From: Kistimonas asteriae
GTDB lineage: Bacteria; Pseudomonadota; Gammaproteobacteria; Pseudomonadales; Endozoicomonadaceae
Reading direction: 5' to 3'
Assembly (NCBI RefSeq): GCF_018263925.1
Contig: NZ_JAEVHF010000002.1
Location: forward strand, 433,296 to 497,295
Length of the DNA stretch: 64,000 nt
Shown here: one piece after another, positions 24,942 through 34,281 of the stretch
Layout: each line of letters opens with the position of its first letter
How positions within the stretch are numbered: the first letter of the stretch is position 1
Position numbers and translations under genes: made by a program
The notes under the pieces: generated by a model
Told to the model about the DNA's origin: nothing
The model's database searches: none
What the model saw: only the letters and a program-made list of their open reading frames with translations

Positions 24942-25146
24942 TGGTAATGTTGCCTTGGGTCGCCTGACAACGTGCCAGGCAGGCCGTTAATAACCTTTTA
25001 TATGACAGGAAACGGTAATCGTGGGGCTATATTGGTGGAAACTGGCGCGTATTTCCAGTGGGGATTCGCCGTGTTGTGCTTCTGCGGCGGTACCTGACTG
25101 ACCGGTGACATGGGACAGTCAAATAATGCGACTACAGATAGTCTAT

Positions 25147-25848
25147 TTAAAGTTCAGAGGGTTTTGGGTTGAAGTAATGTCGACCTTTTCGACATGACAT
25201 GATTTCTTCAACCAACTGGCGATAATCTTGTTCGTTGTGAACCAGATCAATTTCTGATGCATTCACAATGAGCAGGGGCGACTGGTCGTAGTAATGGAAC
25301 AGTTCTGCATAAGCTTCATTCAGCCGCTTCAGGTAACCGTGACCAATCAGTTTTTCTGCTTCATCACCCTGTTCACGAATGCGTTCTTTCAGGATATCAA
25401 CCGGTGCCTGCAGGTAAATAACCAGATCGGGAGTCGGCAGGTCTTTTGTTTGCATTTCATAGGCGCGGTTATACAGTTCCAGCTCATCGGCAGAAAGGTA
25501 CATCTCGGCAAAGAGGAGGTCTTTCTCCATACAGAAGTCAGACACCCGTACTGACCTGAACAGATCGTTCTGGCGAATGGACTGCAACTGGTTGGCACGG
25601 TGAAACAGAAAGTGGAGCTGTGTCGCCAATGCCATTTGCCGGGGATGGCGATAGAAACGACTGAGAAAGGGGTTATCCTGGGGGCTTTCTTCCAGCAGGA
25701 TATCGTAATTGAAAGTTGCCGCCAAACGTCTTGCCAGCGTCGTTTTTCCAACACCGATAGGTCCTTCTACAGCAATGAAGCGAGGGAAATCTTCCTTTTC
25801 AGGTGCTGGCGATGCTTCAGCAGTGTGAGGTAATGTGGCGGCTTCCAT
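25147..25848 (-). CDS. Deoxynucleoside kinase family protein
   Basis: This 233-residue kinase of the dNK/dCK-dGK fold has the P-loop VEGPIGVGKTTLARRL (about 30-45), the substrate segments LLEESPQDNPFLSRFY and VSDFCMEKDLLFAEMYL, and the LID-like RIREQGDEAEKLIG. It phosphorylates deoxynucleosides, or a related substrate, at the 5' position. I chose ATG 25848 because GGAG lies six bases upstream; an ATG five codons earlier lacks this. Pseudomonas-like genomes carry such a gene between folK and panB, matching this position. Confidence 0.85.
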   Translation of the reverse strand: MEAATLPHTAEASPAPEKEDFPRFIAVEGPIGVGKTTLARRLAATFNYDILLEESPQDNPFLSRFYRHPRQMALATQLHFLFHRANQLQSIRQNDLFRSVRVSDFCMEKDLLFAEMYLSADELELYNRAYEMQTKDLPTPDLVIYLQAPVDILKERIREQGDEAEKLIGHGYLKRLNEAYAELFHYYDQSPLLIVNASEIDLVHNEQDYRQLVEEIMSCRKGRHYFNPKPSEL

Positions 25849-25988
25849 GACTGCTCCTTTCATTCACAACAATGCACTGTCTTTAGCTCAATGGCTTGCC
25901 TTGTGCATCACTGTGCTTGTCGAAGACTGTTTGGGTTAATGCAAACAGCTCTACATAACATAGTGTCATGAACGATTGTGCAGCTGAC

Positions 25989-26492
25989 TTATGCTTCCGT
26001 TACCAGACTGTCACTGAGTCGTTCGATTCCTTTCCTATCAATGTTTTGTAAAAGCTTTTTAAGGCTTTGTCCAGTCGGGAGTGTAATATCCGGTGCAATA
26101 TCGGCCAGGGGGATCAACACAAAGTTGCGCCAGGACATGTCTCGATGCGGCACGGTCAGGCGTTCTGACTCAATGATCTCATGGCCATAGAGCAGAATAT
26201 CCAGGTCGAGTACTCTTGCACCCCACCGGACGGTTCGTACTCGACCATGGCCTTTTTCAATGGCCTGCAAGGCATCGAGTAACGCAATCGGTGTCAGCGA
26301 CGTTTCAATCGCTGCGACAGCATTGATGTAGTCAGGTTGTCCGGCAGGACCGACCGGGTCGGTGCGATAAAAAGGCGAGATGGCCAGCAGGCGCGATTCC
26401 GGCAGGTTCTTCAGTGCGGCGACAGCACTGTACAGTTGCTGCTCGGGTTCATCAAGGTTACTGCCAAGTGCAATATAGGCCGTGACGGACAT
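25989..26492 (-). CDS. folK: HPPK: 2-amino-4-hydroxy-6-hydroxymethyldihydropteridine pyrophosphokinase
   Basis: This 167-residue folate enzyme transfers pyrophosphate from ATP to the pterin. Motifs are YIALGSNLDEPEQQL, FYRTDPVGPAGQPDYINAVAAIET and the metal-binding ARVLDLDILLYG, followed by LTVPHRDMSWRNFVLIPLADIAP. ATG 26492 is preferred over a TTG 15 codons upstream because it gives the standard N-terminus. It lies 69 bp after pcnB in the same direction, as in Pseudomonas. Confidence 0.96.
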   Translation of the reverse strand: MSVTAYIALGSNLDEPEQQLYSAVAALKNLPESRLLAISPFYRTDPVGPAGQPDYINAVAAIETSLTPIALLDALQAIEKGHGRVRTVRWGARVLDLDILLYGHEIIESERLTVPHRDMSWRNFVLIPLADIAPDITLPTGQSLKKLLQNIDRKGIERLSDSLVTEA

Positions 26493-26561
26493 CTGGGATA
26501 CCTGTAACACTTTGCTGCCGGCAGCGTGTACCGGCAAGTCATGAAGGTGTGGTGTGGGTGT

Positions 26562-27962
26562 TTAGGCGGTGTTGCCAGGACGCTTACGAGGGCGGCGTTT
26601 CCGACGTTTACGCTTGTTACCCGGCATGGAGTGTAGCTGCTTCATCAGCGCTTGCCGGGCATCGTCCTGAGAAGAGGCCTGGTAGTCGGTCCACCACTGT
26701 CCGGCATCGCCGATCGCTTCGTCGCCCGACTGCTCGCGCAGCAGCAGGAAATCATAGGCGGCCCGGAAACGCGGGTGTGTCACCAGCTCATCAACACGAC
26801 GGGGCTGGCGACGCTCAAGCTGTGACTGCATTTCCCAGATTTCCCGCATGGGAATGGTGAAACGCTTTGGAATGGCGGTTCGTCTACATTGCTGGGAAAT
26901 GACCTGTGTAGCGGCCTGTTGCAGGGCCGGTACCGGCGGCATGCCTTCGTTCTGATAGCGATCACGCAGGCGAACCAGTGCTGGCCACAGCATCGCAGCA
27001 AAGAAAAACGCAGGGGTTACCGGTTTGTCTTCCTGGATGCGAAGATCCGTATTGTGCAGGGCGTTAACGATGACCTGTCCGGCTGCCGGCGCGTCCTTCA
27101 GACTGGCCTGGGTCGCAGGGAACAATGACTCAAACAGGTGGTAGTCCTGCAGCAGGTAATAGGTGCTTTCTGCCCGGCCTGACAAAAACAGCTTCAGTAT
27201 TTCATCGAACAGGCGGGCAGCCGGAATGTCTTTCAGCAGATGAGCCAGCGTTGCAATGGGTGCGGCCGTGCTGTCAGCGATATGGAAATCCAGTTTGGCA
27301 GCAAAACGGATCGCACGCAGCATCCGTACCGGATCTTCACGATAACGGGTTTCCGGATCACCAATCAGCCGAATAACCCTGTTGTGAATATCCTGAACAC
27401 CACCGCAGTAGTCATGGATGCTGAAGTCAGTGGTTGTGTAATACAGCGAATTCATGGTGAAGTCACGGCGGATGGCATCATCCTCAATGGTGCCGTAGAC
27501 GTTATCCCGCAGAATCCTACCTTTCTGGGAGTGGTGGGAGATGGAACTGTCGTGTTCATCATCTTCCGCACGGTGGCTGGCCCGGAACGTGGCCACCTCA
27601 ATGACCTCGCGGCCAAAGACGACATGGATCAATTTAAACCGGCGCCCAATGATACGGGAATTCCGGAATAACCCCCTGACTTCCTCTGGCGTTGCACTGG
27701 TCGCGATATCGAAATCCTTGGGATGCAGGTCCAGCATCAGGTCTCGGATACAGCCACCGACCAGGAAAGCCTGGTAGCCATGGCTGTTCAGCCGGTGCAG
27801 TACCTTGAGGGCGTTATCGCTGATGTGTCTGCGGGAGATCGTATGCTGATCCCGGGGCAGGATGCTGAGTGTCGGTACCGGCGCCTGAGGTTGGGTATCG
27901 CTTTGTTTGCCGGTGACGTAGCTGAACAAGCGATGGATGAATCCGGACCGCTTGCCTGTCAT
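26562..27962 (-). CDS. pcnB: Poly(A) polymerase I PcnB
   Basis: This 466-residue nucleotidyltransferase adds 3' poly(A) tails that promote RNA decay. The N-terminal catalytic core has FLVGGCIRDLMLDLHPKDFDIATSATPEEV (metal Asps), RRFKLIHVVFG and RRDFTMNSLYY, followed by the RNA-binding helical domain and a very basic C-terminus (KRKRRKRRPRKRPG). The usual length is about 450-465. It sits in the conserved cbrB-pcnB-folK-pan neighbourhood. Confidence 0.96.
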   Translation of the reverse strand: MTGKRSGFIHRLFSYVTGKQSDTQPQAPVPTLSILPRDQHTISRRHISDNALKVLHRLNSHGYQAFLVGGCIRDLMLDLHPKDFDIATSATPEEVRGLFRNSRIIGRRFKLIHVVFGREVIEVATFRASHRAEDDEHDSSISHHSQKGRILRDNVYGTIEDDAIRRDFTMNSLYYTTTDFSIHDYCGGVQDIHNRVIRLIGDPETRYREDPVRMLRAIRFAAKLDFHIADSTAAPIATLAHLLKDIPAARLFDEILKLFLSGRAESTYYLLQDYHLFESLFPATQASLKDAPAAGQVIVNALHNTDLRIQEDKPVTPAFFFAAMLWPALVRLRDRYQNEGMPPVPALQQAATQVISQQCRRTAIPKRFTIPMREIWEMQSQLERRQPRRVDELVTHPRFRAAYDFLLLREQSGDEAIGDAGQWWTDYQASSQDDARQALMKQLHSMPGNKRKRRKRRPRKRPGNTA

Positions 27963-28098
27963 AATCTCTGGGTATTCCTGTGTACTGCCATGGGGTGACT
28001 AATATTCATCGTGAAATCGAAAGCGGCATTTTATCATTCACCCGCAAGCATAGACAGTCTCTATCGTTATGGCAGGTAACCATAGAGTCCGGGCGAGG

Positions 28099-28866
28099 CT
28101 AGCCTGAGAGGTACAGCCAGAAAACCATATCGCCGGGGCACTGTTCACCCAGCGCATCCATGACCACATCACTGGCGCGGGTTTCCTGCATGCTTTCTAT
28201 CCACGCTTCGTCATCCAGCCTGCCTTCAAAGTACCAGGCCGGGTAGGAATGCAGTTTCTTGTCGTAGTAAGCCAGCGGGAACTGGATCTGCCGGGGGAGC
28301 TGGGGCAGGTTCTGATGGAAAGCCGTGACGCACTGCTTGACGATGTCCTCACTGCGCCGGTTGCGTTTGTTGATATAGATGGCGCTCTCTTCCCGATACT
28401 CATCGTTATAGGGTTCCATGAGTTCCAGGAAACGTTCATCAATACAGTCTTCGTATGACATGCTGAGCGGTCCTTCACCATACCCCATGACCTGACAGGC
28501 CAGCTCGGCTTTCTTGCGGGTTTTGCCGCTCATATTGTCATACCAGGGGGCGTTTTTGCCCAGCTCATCCTGCGCGGTGACCAGGCTGACAAAGTAGAGG
28601 TTTTCTGCCGGTGTGAAGCAGTTGGCATCGCCGGTTTGCCGGAGGGGAATGCGAAGGTCTATGTCCGGGTTATTGTTGATATCTCGCTGTCGTTCCAGGC
28701 GTCTGCGTTCACAATAATCTTGCGAATCACTGTATCCCGGGGCCGTTGCGGGTTGCATGGCAAGCTGGTACGGGTTCGCTGTTAGTGTTGTACCGGGTAG
28801 TAGCAGAAGCGCCACCAAGGATAAGGCGGTCAGTATGCTGCGTGAGACAGATTGTTGAATAGTCAT
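28099..28866 (-). CDS. Secreted protein of unknown function between cbrB and pcnB
   Basis: This 255-residue protein has a signal peptide (about residues 1-30, ending TLTA). The mature part is polar and acidic with six cysteines (YCERRR, NCFT, LACQVMGYGEG, EDCIDERF, VKQCVTAF, EQCPGD) that suggest three disulfides, and is rich in Tyr/Trp. I recognise no family. It occupies the place where Pseudomonas carries the sRNA gene crcZ. A -10 TATAAT (minus strand, 28966-28971) lies 100 bp upstream. Confidence 0.7.
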   Translation of the reverse strand: MTIQQSVSRSILTALSLVALLLLPGTTLTANPYQLAMQPATAPGYSDSQDYCERRRLERQRDINNNPDIDLRIPLRQTGDANCFTPAENLYFVSLVTAQDELGKNAPWYDNMSGKTRKKAELACQVMGYGEGPLSMSYEDCIDERFLELMEPYNDEYREESAIYINKRNRRSEDIVKQCVTAFHQNLPQLPRQIQFPLAYYDKKLHSYPAWYFEGRLDDEAWIESMQETRASDVVMDALGEQCPGDMVFWLYLSG

Positions 28867-28965
28867 GCCAGTCCCTGCCTGATACTTCCACCTGACTCCA
28901 TGGGGAAGTGTGCTGCTCGATAGAATGGTTGTTTATCTACTTATAATAGCGCCATGTTGCGAGCA

Positions 28966-28971
28966 ATTATA
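28966..28971 (-). promoter_or_regulatory. Probable -10 element for the 255-residue secreted protein gene
   Basis: A perfect TATAAT reads on the minus strand 100 bp before the start codon. No good -35 is visible at the usual distance, so the site may depend on an activator. Confidence 0.35.
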
Positions 28972-29069
28972 GCAACGGTGGATTTTGCGAAGCGGGATAG
29001 CAAACTGGCTGAAACTTACAGCAAACGTATTCCTGCCAGCACAGTTCACTATCCCTTATCTCAGCACAT

Positions 29070-29171
29070 TTAACTGGCTGATTTTTTTCTGGGAATGCCC
29101 AGGCGTTGCCGCCGTTCCCAGAGACATTTACGACTGATGCCCAGTTTCTGCGCCAGTTCGGTTTCAGTCAT
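29070..29171 (-). CDS. Detached C-terminal HTH of CbrB (33-residue ORF)
   Basis: Immediately after the cbrB stop TAA, an ATG in the same frame opens a 33-codon ORF: MTETELAQKLGISRKCLW followed by ERRQRLGIPRKKSAS. This is the Fis-type helix-turn-helix tail that normally ends CbrB. AGGAG precedes the ATG by only three bases (GGAGTAAATG), so re-initiation could make a free HTH peptide, or rare readthrough could make full-length protein. If neither happens this is a pseudogene fragment. The reading was checked base by base over the junction. Confidence 0.75.
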   Translation of the reverse strand: MTETELAQKLGISRKCLWERRQRLGIPRKKSAS

Positions 29172-30440
29172 TTACTCCTGGTGTTCCAGGACAAAACGCT
29201 GAAAATAGTCTTCAAGGGAGAGTTCGTCAGGGTTATCGTCATCGCTGTCGCCGGCAGGTCGATCCGATGGTAAGCGGGTGTTGGCATCAATACCGAGAAG
29301 CTCAGGTGTAATCATTTCATCGTCACAGAGGATGACCGCGCGTTCCATGGCGTTTTCCAGTTCACGGACATTACCGGGCCAGGGATAACTGCTTATCGTT
29401 GCCAGGGTTTCCGGTGTGAACAGTTTTTTCTCAATACCCATACGTTCGCAGGTGCGGGTCAACAGAGCTTCTGCAATCAGGATGACATCCTGCCCCCGGT
29501 CACGTAGCGGCGGCAGGTGGAGCTCGACGACATTGAGCCGGTAATACAGGTCTTCCCGGAACAACCCTTCACGGGCCAGTTGTTTGAGGTTGCGGTGCGT
29601 GGCTGCAATTAGCCGAACATCGACCTTTTGCGATTGCACGGAGCCGACACGACGAATTTCGCCTTCTTGCAATACCCGTAGCAGGCGGGCTTGCGCTTCC
29701 AGTGGCAGCTCACCGATTTCATCCAGAAACAACGTTCCCTTGTCTGCGGCTTCCACCAAACCATTTCTGGCTGCTGTCGCACCCGTGAAGGCGCCTTTTT
29801 CATGACCGAACAGTTCTGACTCGATCAGGGTTTCCGGAATGGCGGCACAGTTGACGGAGATCATCGGAGCATCCCGGCGTTGGCTGTTCTCATGCAGGGC
29901 GCGGGCAACCAGTTCCTTTCCGGTCCCCGATTCCCCCTGGATCAGAACCGTTGCATTCGTTGGAGATACTTTACCGATACGTCGGAAAAGATCCTGCATC
30001 GCCTCAGACTCACCAATAATCCCGGTATCAATACTGCCGGTAGTCGTTTTGGGTACAGGTTGGCTGGTGGTTTCACCGGCCGTCTCGCGCGACCGGCTAA
30101 TGATCGTAGTGACCGATTGCACCATCTCGTCATGATCAAAGGGCTTGGCAATATAGTCGACAGCACCCATCTTCATGGAGTCTACCGCAGAGCGAAGGCT
30201 TGCATAGCTGGTCATGATGAGAACAGGGGTATTGCTGGCCAGGCGAATCATTTCGGTTCCCGGTTCTCCCGGTAAGCGCAGATCGGAAATGATCAGGGCA
30301 AAGCTGTCGAGATCATGTTGGCGGGCATCTGCTACAGACTCTGCTTCGGTGACTGTATAGCCATTGCGGGTTAACAGGCGACGCAGTGAGGAGCGTATGA
30401 CGGCCTCGTCTTCGACAACCAGTATGTGATCCTGATGCAT
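29172..30440 (-). CDS. cbrB: CbrB-type sigma-54 response regulator, ending before its HTH
   Basis: This 422-residue NtrC-family protein has a receiver (phospho-Asp53 in IISDLRLPGEPG), then the AAA+ sigma-54 activator domain with Walker A GESGTGKE, GAFTGAT (sigma-54 contact loop), Walker B GTLFLDEIGELP and the R-finger region. It ends at LEDYFQRFVLEHQE with TAA, exactly where other CbrB proteins continue into MTETELA and the HTH. CbrAB controls carbon/nitrogen source use in Pseudomonas. CAA to TAA would be a single-base change. As it stands the main polypeptide lacks its DNA-binding domain. Confidence 0.9.
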   Translation of the reverse strand: MHQDHILVVEDEAVIRSSLRRLLTRNGYTVTEAESVADARQHDLDSFALIISDLRLPGEPGTEMIRLASNTPVLIMTSYASLRSAVDSMKMGAVDYIAKPFDHDEMVQSVTTIISRSRETAGETTSQPVPKTTTGSIDTGIIGESEAMQDLFRRIGKVSPTNATVLIQGESGTGKELVARALHENSQRRDAPMISVNCAAIPETLIESELFGHEKGAFTGATAARNGLVEAADKGTLFLDEIGELPLEAQARLLRVLQEGEIRRVGSVQSQKVDVRLIAATHRNLKQLAREGLFREDLYYRLNVVELHLPPLRDRGQDVILIAEALLTRTCERMGIEKKLFTPETLATISSYPWPGNVRELENAMERAVILCDDEMITPELLGIDANTRLPSDRPAGDSDDDNPDELSLEDYFQRFVLEHQE

Positions 30441-30459
30441 TCTCCGACCTCGACTGTTA

Positions 30460-33444
30460 TTAGACTGCTTCCATATCCCGGTGAGCCGGTGATGGCTCCA
30501 GTGTCGTTTGATTCAGATCCGCCATATGCCGTGGCAGGCTGATACTGAACCGGGTGCCACTATGACTGTCTTCGTCGACCGGTGACTGGATGGTGATTGT
30601 ACCAAAATGTTCTTCAATAATGCTGTAGACAAGTGCGAGCCCTAACCCCGTGCCTTTTCCGGCTTCCTTTGTGGTAAAGAAGGGTTCGAAAAGGCGGTCG
30701 CGAATGTGTTCCGGAATACCTGATCCATTGTCGGTTATCTCCAGGGTGATGGAGTGCTCCCAGGCGATCGTATTGATGGTGACAACGGAGTTTTTCGGCG
30801 ACGCATCACGGGCGTTGCTCAGAAGGTTGATGATGACTTGGGTGAGCTTCTGAGGGTCGCCGGTGACGAGCAGGTCAGGGTCGCAGTTGTTCACAAAACG
30901 AATCCCTCGATTGTCCTTACGTAGTGACAACAGAGAGGTCGCTTCATTACTGCATTGATACAGGCTGACCGGTTCGATCGTCAGGCTGTCCGAGGTTTGA
31001 CCGCTGTGTGCAAAGTTAATCAGGGAATGCAGAATTCGGCTGATACGCTTGGTCTGGTCAAGAATCTGTTCAGCGACTTCGCGGGTATCCTGGTCATCGG
31101 ACAATGTCCTCAGCTCCTGGGCGAGACAGTCGACACCGGTTAAAGGATTGCCGATCTCATGGGCAACACCGGCAGCCAGTCTGCCTATAGACGCCAGTCG
31201 TTCACTGTGTACCAGTTTTTCTTCCAGCATCTGGGTGTCCGTCAGGTCTTCCAGCAGAATCACTAAACCTTGTTCGGTTTCGGCTTTTGATTCACTGATG
31301 GTTGCCTTGTGGAGATTGAACCAGTGGGGTTGTCCCGAAATGGTCAGCTTTTGTTTGTGCTGGTGGCGTGAACTGTCGTTAACAAATGTGCCCAGCAGGG
31401 AACGCCAGGGTTCATCAATGCTATCAAATCGGGAACCAACTGTGTTGTTACCGGATATGCCGGTCGTATGTTCCATGGCTAGGTTCCACATCAAAATCTC
31501 ACCATCACGGCCGAGGGAGCAGACGGCCATGGGCAGGTTTTGTAATGTCCTGCGGTGATAACGGCGCAGGCTATCCAGCTCTGCCGCCAGGCCCGTTAAA
31601 CGGTAGTGGTAGTCTTCAAGGCGGTTCTCCATGAAGTTGATATCTTCCGTGATATAGGCGTCGGCCTGTTCTTCGTAGGGTAACCAGCGATTCAATATTT
31701 CCTGCGCAACGCTGGGGCCCATTAACCCGGATAAATTGGCTTCAAGCCGGTCTCGCAAACGACGAAGGGCATAAGGGCGGCGCTCATTGATGGACATCTT
31801 CAGGTCATTCAATGCCTGGGCCACTTCACGTTGAGCTGTATACGTGCCAAGTGGCTGTGACAGTCTTTCCTGGAATTCTTTTGGGGATGTGGCAGACACG
31901 GTTCTGCGACTGGGCCTGTCGAGATTTTGTACGGAACAGGCTTCGGCCGCATTCTCTTCTTCCCGTGATATCGGGGACGCCATGGAGACCAGGATAAAGA
32001 CGATGATATTGGCTGCCAGTGATGTCAGTGTCGCCCAATGCCATGTGTTACTGGTGAGCGAAATCTGAAGCCAGTAAAGATCAATGACATCAAGGTTGCC
32101 GGTCAGCGGGATCAGCATCGTGACAAACCACACGGTCATGCCTGTCACCAAACCACAGATAAAACCTTTCCGGTTTGCCTGGGGCCAGTACAGTGTTGCC
32201 AGTACGCCAGGCAGGAACTGCAGGGTAGCGACAAAGGCGACAATCGCCAGATTCGTCAGATCCTGTTGTGCTTTCAGTAATCGGTAAAATCCATAACTGG
32301 TGAGAATGATGGCGGCAATCAGCAGGCGCTTGGTCCATTTAAGCCAGCGATAAATATTGATGTTGGTTGGCGGCTGATAAACAGGCAGTACCAAATGATT
32401 CATGATCATCGCAGATAGCGCCAGCGTTGTGACAATGGTCAGTCCGCTGGCGGCAGACATGCCGCCGACGTAGGCAATTATGCTGAGAGCAGGGGACTCC
32501 ATGGCAAGCCCAATGCCCAGAATGAAATACTCCGGGACTGCAGACGTCTCCAGCCGCAGGCCTCCCCAGAGAATCAGCGGGGCAGAAATGCTCATGAGCA
32601 GAAGAAAGAGAGGTAGCCCCCAGCTGGCAGCATTCAAGTGACGAGGGTTAAGGTTCTCATTGAATGCCATATGGAACATATGAGGCATAACGACGGCAGA
32701 GGCAAAGAACATCAACAGCAGCGTACGCCAGGGACCATCCTGCAGAGGCGCGTGTAAAGACGTCAGTACTTCGGCATTGATATCCAGCCATTGTTGCAGG
32801 CCCTGGGGGCCATCAAACACCTCAAATAATATGACGCCACCAATGATCAGCATGGCTACTAGCTTGATGACGGATTCCATGGCAATCGCGAAGACCAGTC
32901 CATGGTGTTTTTCGCGGGTGGCAATATGTCGGGTGCCAAACGCCATGGCAAATAACATGATGATCAGGCAAAAGCCGAAGGCCAGGCGCTCCTGGGAGGA
33001 CTCCATGGTCATGATATGGATGGTGTCGGCGACCGCCTGTATCTGCAACGCCAGCAATGGCAGTGCTGCCAACAACATGAAAATGGTGGTCAGTGTTCCT
33101 GCCCAGGTGCTGCGAAAGCGGAATGCAAAAATATCGGCCAGAGAACCAAGCTGGTAGGTTCGGGTGATGCGAAGAATCGGAGACAGCAAGACAGGAGCCA
33201 GCAGATAAGCACCGCATATGCCGAGGTAGTAAGCGAGGAAGACAAATCCGAATTGATGCGCCAGTCCGATCGTACCAAAGAATGCCCAGGCACCGGCGTA
33301 TACTCCCAGCGACAACACATACGTCATTGGATGGGCAATAATGCGCTCAGGAATCCAGCCTTTTTCGGTTACCCAGGCACAACCAAACAGGAACAGCAGA
33401 TAGGCAATACTGATGCCTGTCAGCTGGCTCAGGTCAAAACTCAT
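30460..33444 (-). CDS. cbrA: CbrA: SSS transporter-sensor histidine kinase
   Basis: This 994-residue protein begins with about 13 transmembrane helices of the sodium/solute symporter fold (SLC5-like), then a linker (STAC-like), a PAS segment ([23 protein letters not shown]), HisKA (His762 in [12 protein letters not shown]) and HATPase ([23 protein letters not shown]). CbrA couples uptake, reported for histidine in Pseudomonas, to the phosphorylation of CbrB. ATG 33444 is used because GGGGGCAGG stands directly upstream and the N-terminus then matches CbrA; a frame extending to 33576 overlaps cbrX. cbrB starts 19 bp downstream. Confidence 0.92.
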   Translation of the reverse strand: MSFDLSQLTGISIAYLLFLFGCAWVTEKGWIPERIIAHPMTYVLSLGVYAGAWAFFGTIGLAHQFGFVFLAYYLGICGAYLLAPVLLSPILRITRTYQLGSLADIFAFRFRSTWAGTLTTIFMLLAALPLLALQIQAVADTIHIMTMESSQERLAFGFCLIIMLFAMAFGTRHIATREKHHGLVFAIAMESVIKLVAMLIIGGVILFEVFDGPQGLQQWLDINAEVLTSLHAPLQDGPWRTLLLMFFASAVVMPHMFHMAFNENLNPRHLNAASWGLPLFLLLMSISAPLILWGGLRLETSAVPEYFILGIGLAMESPALSIIAYVGGMSAASGLTIVTTLALSAMIMNHLVLPVYQPPTNINIYRWLKWTKRLLIAAIILTSYGFYRLLKAQQDLTNLAIVAFVATLQFLPGVLATLYWPQANRKGFICGLVTGMTVWFVTMLIPLTGNLDVIDLYWLQISLTSNTWHWATLTSLAANIIVFILVSMASPISREEENAAEACSVQNLDRPSRRTVSATSPKEFQERLSQPLGTYTAQREVAQALNDLKMSINERRPYALRRLRDRLEANLSGLMGPSVAQEILNRWLPYEEQADAYITEDINFMENRLEDYHYRLTGLAAELDSLRRYHRRTLQNLPMAVCSLGRDGEILMWNLAMEHTTGISGNNTVGSRFDSIDEPWRSLLGTFVNDSSRHQHKQKLTISGQPHWFNLHKATISESKAETEQGLVILLEDLTDTQMLEEKLVHSERLASIGRLAAGVAHEIGNPLTGVDCLAQELRTLSDDQDTREVAEQILDQTKRISRILHSLINFAHSGQTSDSLTIEPVSLYQCSNEATSLLSLRKDNRGIRFVNNCDPDLLVTGDPQKLTQVIINLLSNARDASPKNSVVTINTIAWEHSITLEITDNGSGIPEHIRDRLFEPFFTTKEAGKGTGLGLALVYSIIEEHFGTITIQSPVDEDSHSGTRFSISLPRHMADLNQTTLEPSPAHRDMEAV

Positions 33445-33610
33445 CCTGCCCCCTTCTGGTTTGCAGCAGGAAGCCCGCAACGATGAGAATGAACCAGAGT
33501 ATCCAGGGACGGTACCAGCCTTCAGCAGACTCAATCCACCACTGCATGATGGCGGGTGAAAAAAGGTAAATGCCAATTACGAGTAAGAGTACCAGCCGGT
33601 GGAGATACAT
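33434..33610 (-). CDS. cbrX: CbrX-like small membrane protein
   Basis: This 58-residue ORF has two hydrophobic segments (LVLLLVIGIYLFSPAIM and WILWFILIVAGFLL) and a basic, polar tail (QTRRGQDEF). It overlaps the cbrA start by 11 bases, so translation is coupled. In Pseudomonas a short ORF named cbrX overlaps cbrA in the same way; homology here rests on position, size and topology. Start is ATG 33610 with an AGG just upstream. Confidence 0.75.
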   Translation of the reverse strand: MYLHRLVLLLVIGIYLFSPAIMQWWIESAEGWYRPWILWFILIVAGFLLQTRRGQDEF

Positions 33611-33718
33611 AACCTGCCATGAGACCTGACTGCCTGTAATGAGGGCTCATGGTAAACGGGTGAACCGCAAAGGGAAAGGTACAACTGCCAGGTTGGATCG
33701 ATGTTGGTACGAATAAGG

Positions 33719-34270
33719 CTAGCGTATAACGCGCGACATTCTCAGTAGCTGTGAACCGATAAGAAACCCACTGGCCCGGGTTGCCTTGAGATTGACAACC
33801 AGTCTGATTCTGTCCTTGCTTTCGTTCAGCTCAAACATACCGCCGTTCGTTGCGAATGCGGGGATGTCGCTGACGGTCAGCACAGGTTGTGTAGCCAGCA
33901 GTCGGATAAGTTCATGAAACTGGTGAGCGGCGGAATTATTGATAAACGCCAGATGGCATAAATCGGTTTTCTTTAACGCTTCGTAGTATATCACGTGTAC
34001 TTGCTTGCCTGATAGCTTCTTGCCACTGAGCGTTTTTAGCTCACGGTTAATCGGCCCCTTTCCAACCATGCAGACTCTTAGCGTGTTATTGGTGAGGGTT
34101 TGCGCTGGCCACTGCACATACTTGAGTGCCTTCAGGAGTATGACGGCTTTCAATTGGCTGCTGTCATTACTTTCTGCGTTGGCAAGGTGACTGAATAGAC
34201 AGGTTGATAGCAGGGCGAGCAGGGCTATCATCCGTGAAAAGGGGGCTGGTTTCTTCCGAAGATTGATCAT
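33719..34270 (-). CDS. YfiR-family (DUF4154) periplasmic protein 2
   Basis: This 183-residue protein has a signal peptide ending near ANA (residue 32). It shares with the copy at 17473 the QWP motif (LKALKYVQWP), RVCMVGKGP (Cys67), TDLCHLAFINNSA (Cys105), PVLTVSDIPAFATNGGMFEL and the terminus SGFLIGSQLLRMSRVIR. I chose ATG 34270, eight bases after GAGG; upstream in-frame ATGs lack a site. It starts 12 bases after the receptor gene. No CHASE8 kinase or cyclase follows; the next genes are cbrXAB. Confidence 0.88.
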   Translation of the reverse strand: MINLRKKPAPFSRMIALLALLSTCLFSHLANAESNDSSQLKAVILLKALKYVQWPAQTLTNNTLRVCMVGKGPINRELKTLSGKKLSGKQVHVIYYEALKKTDLCHLAFINNSAAHQFHELIRLLATQPVLTVSDIPAFATNGGMFELNESKDRIRLVVNLKATRASGFLIGSQLLRMSRVIR

Positions 34271-34281
34271 GATAGTCATCC

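Noticed and set aside
26493..26537. TTG start adding 15 residues to folK
   Set aside because: The ATG at 26492 gives the standard HPPK N-terminus (TAYIALGSN).
28981..29040. Possible sigma-54 promoter (TGGCAGG...TTTGC, minus strand) for a crcZ-like RNA
   Set aside because: The GG and GC are not ten bases apart (nine or 13), and no CA-motif RNA follows.
33445..33576. N-terminal extension of cbrA by 44 residues
   Set aside because: It lacks a ribosome site, has no CbrA-like content and overlaps the cbrX reading frame; ATG 33444 has a strong site.
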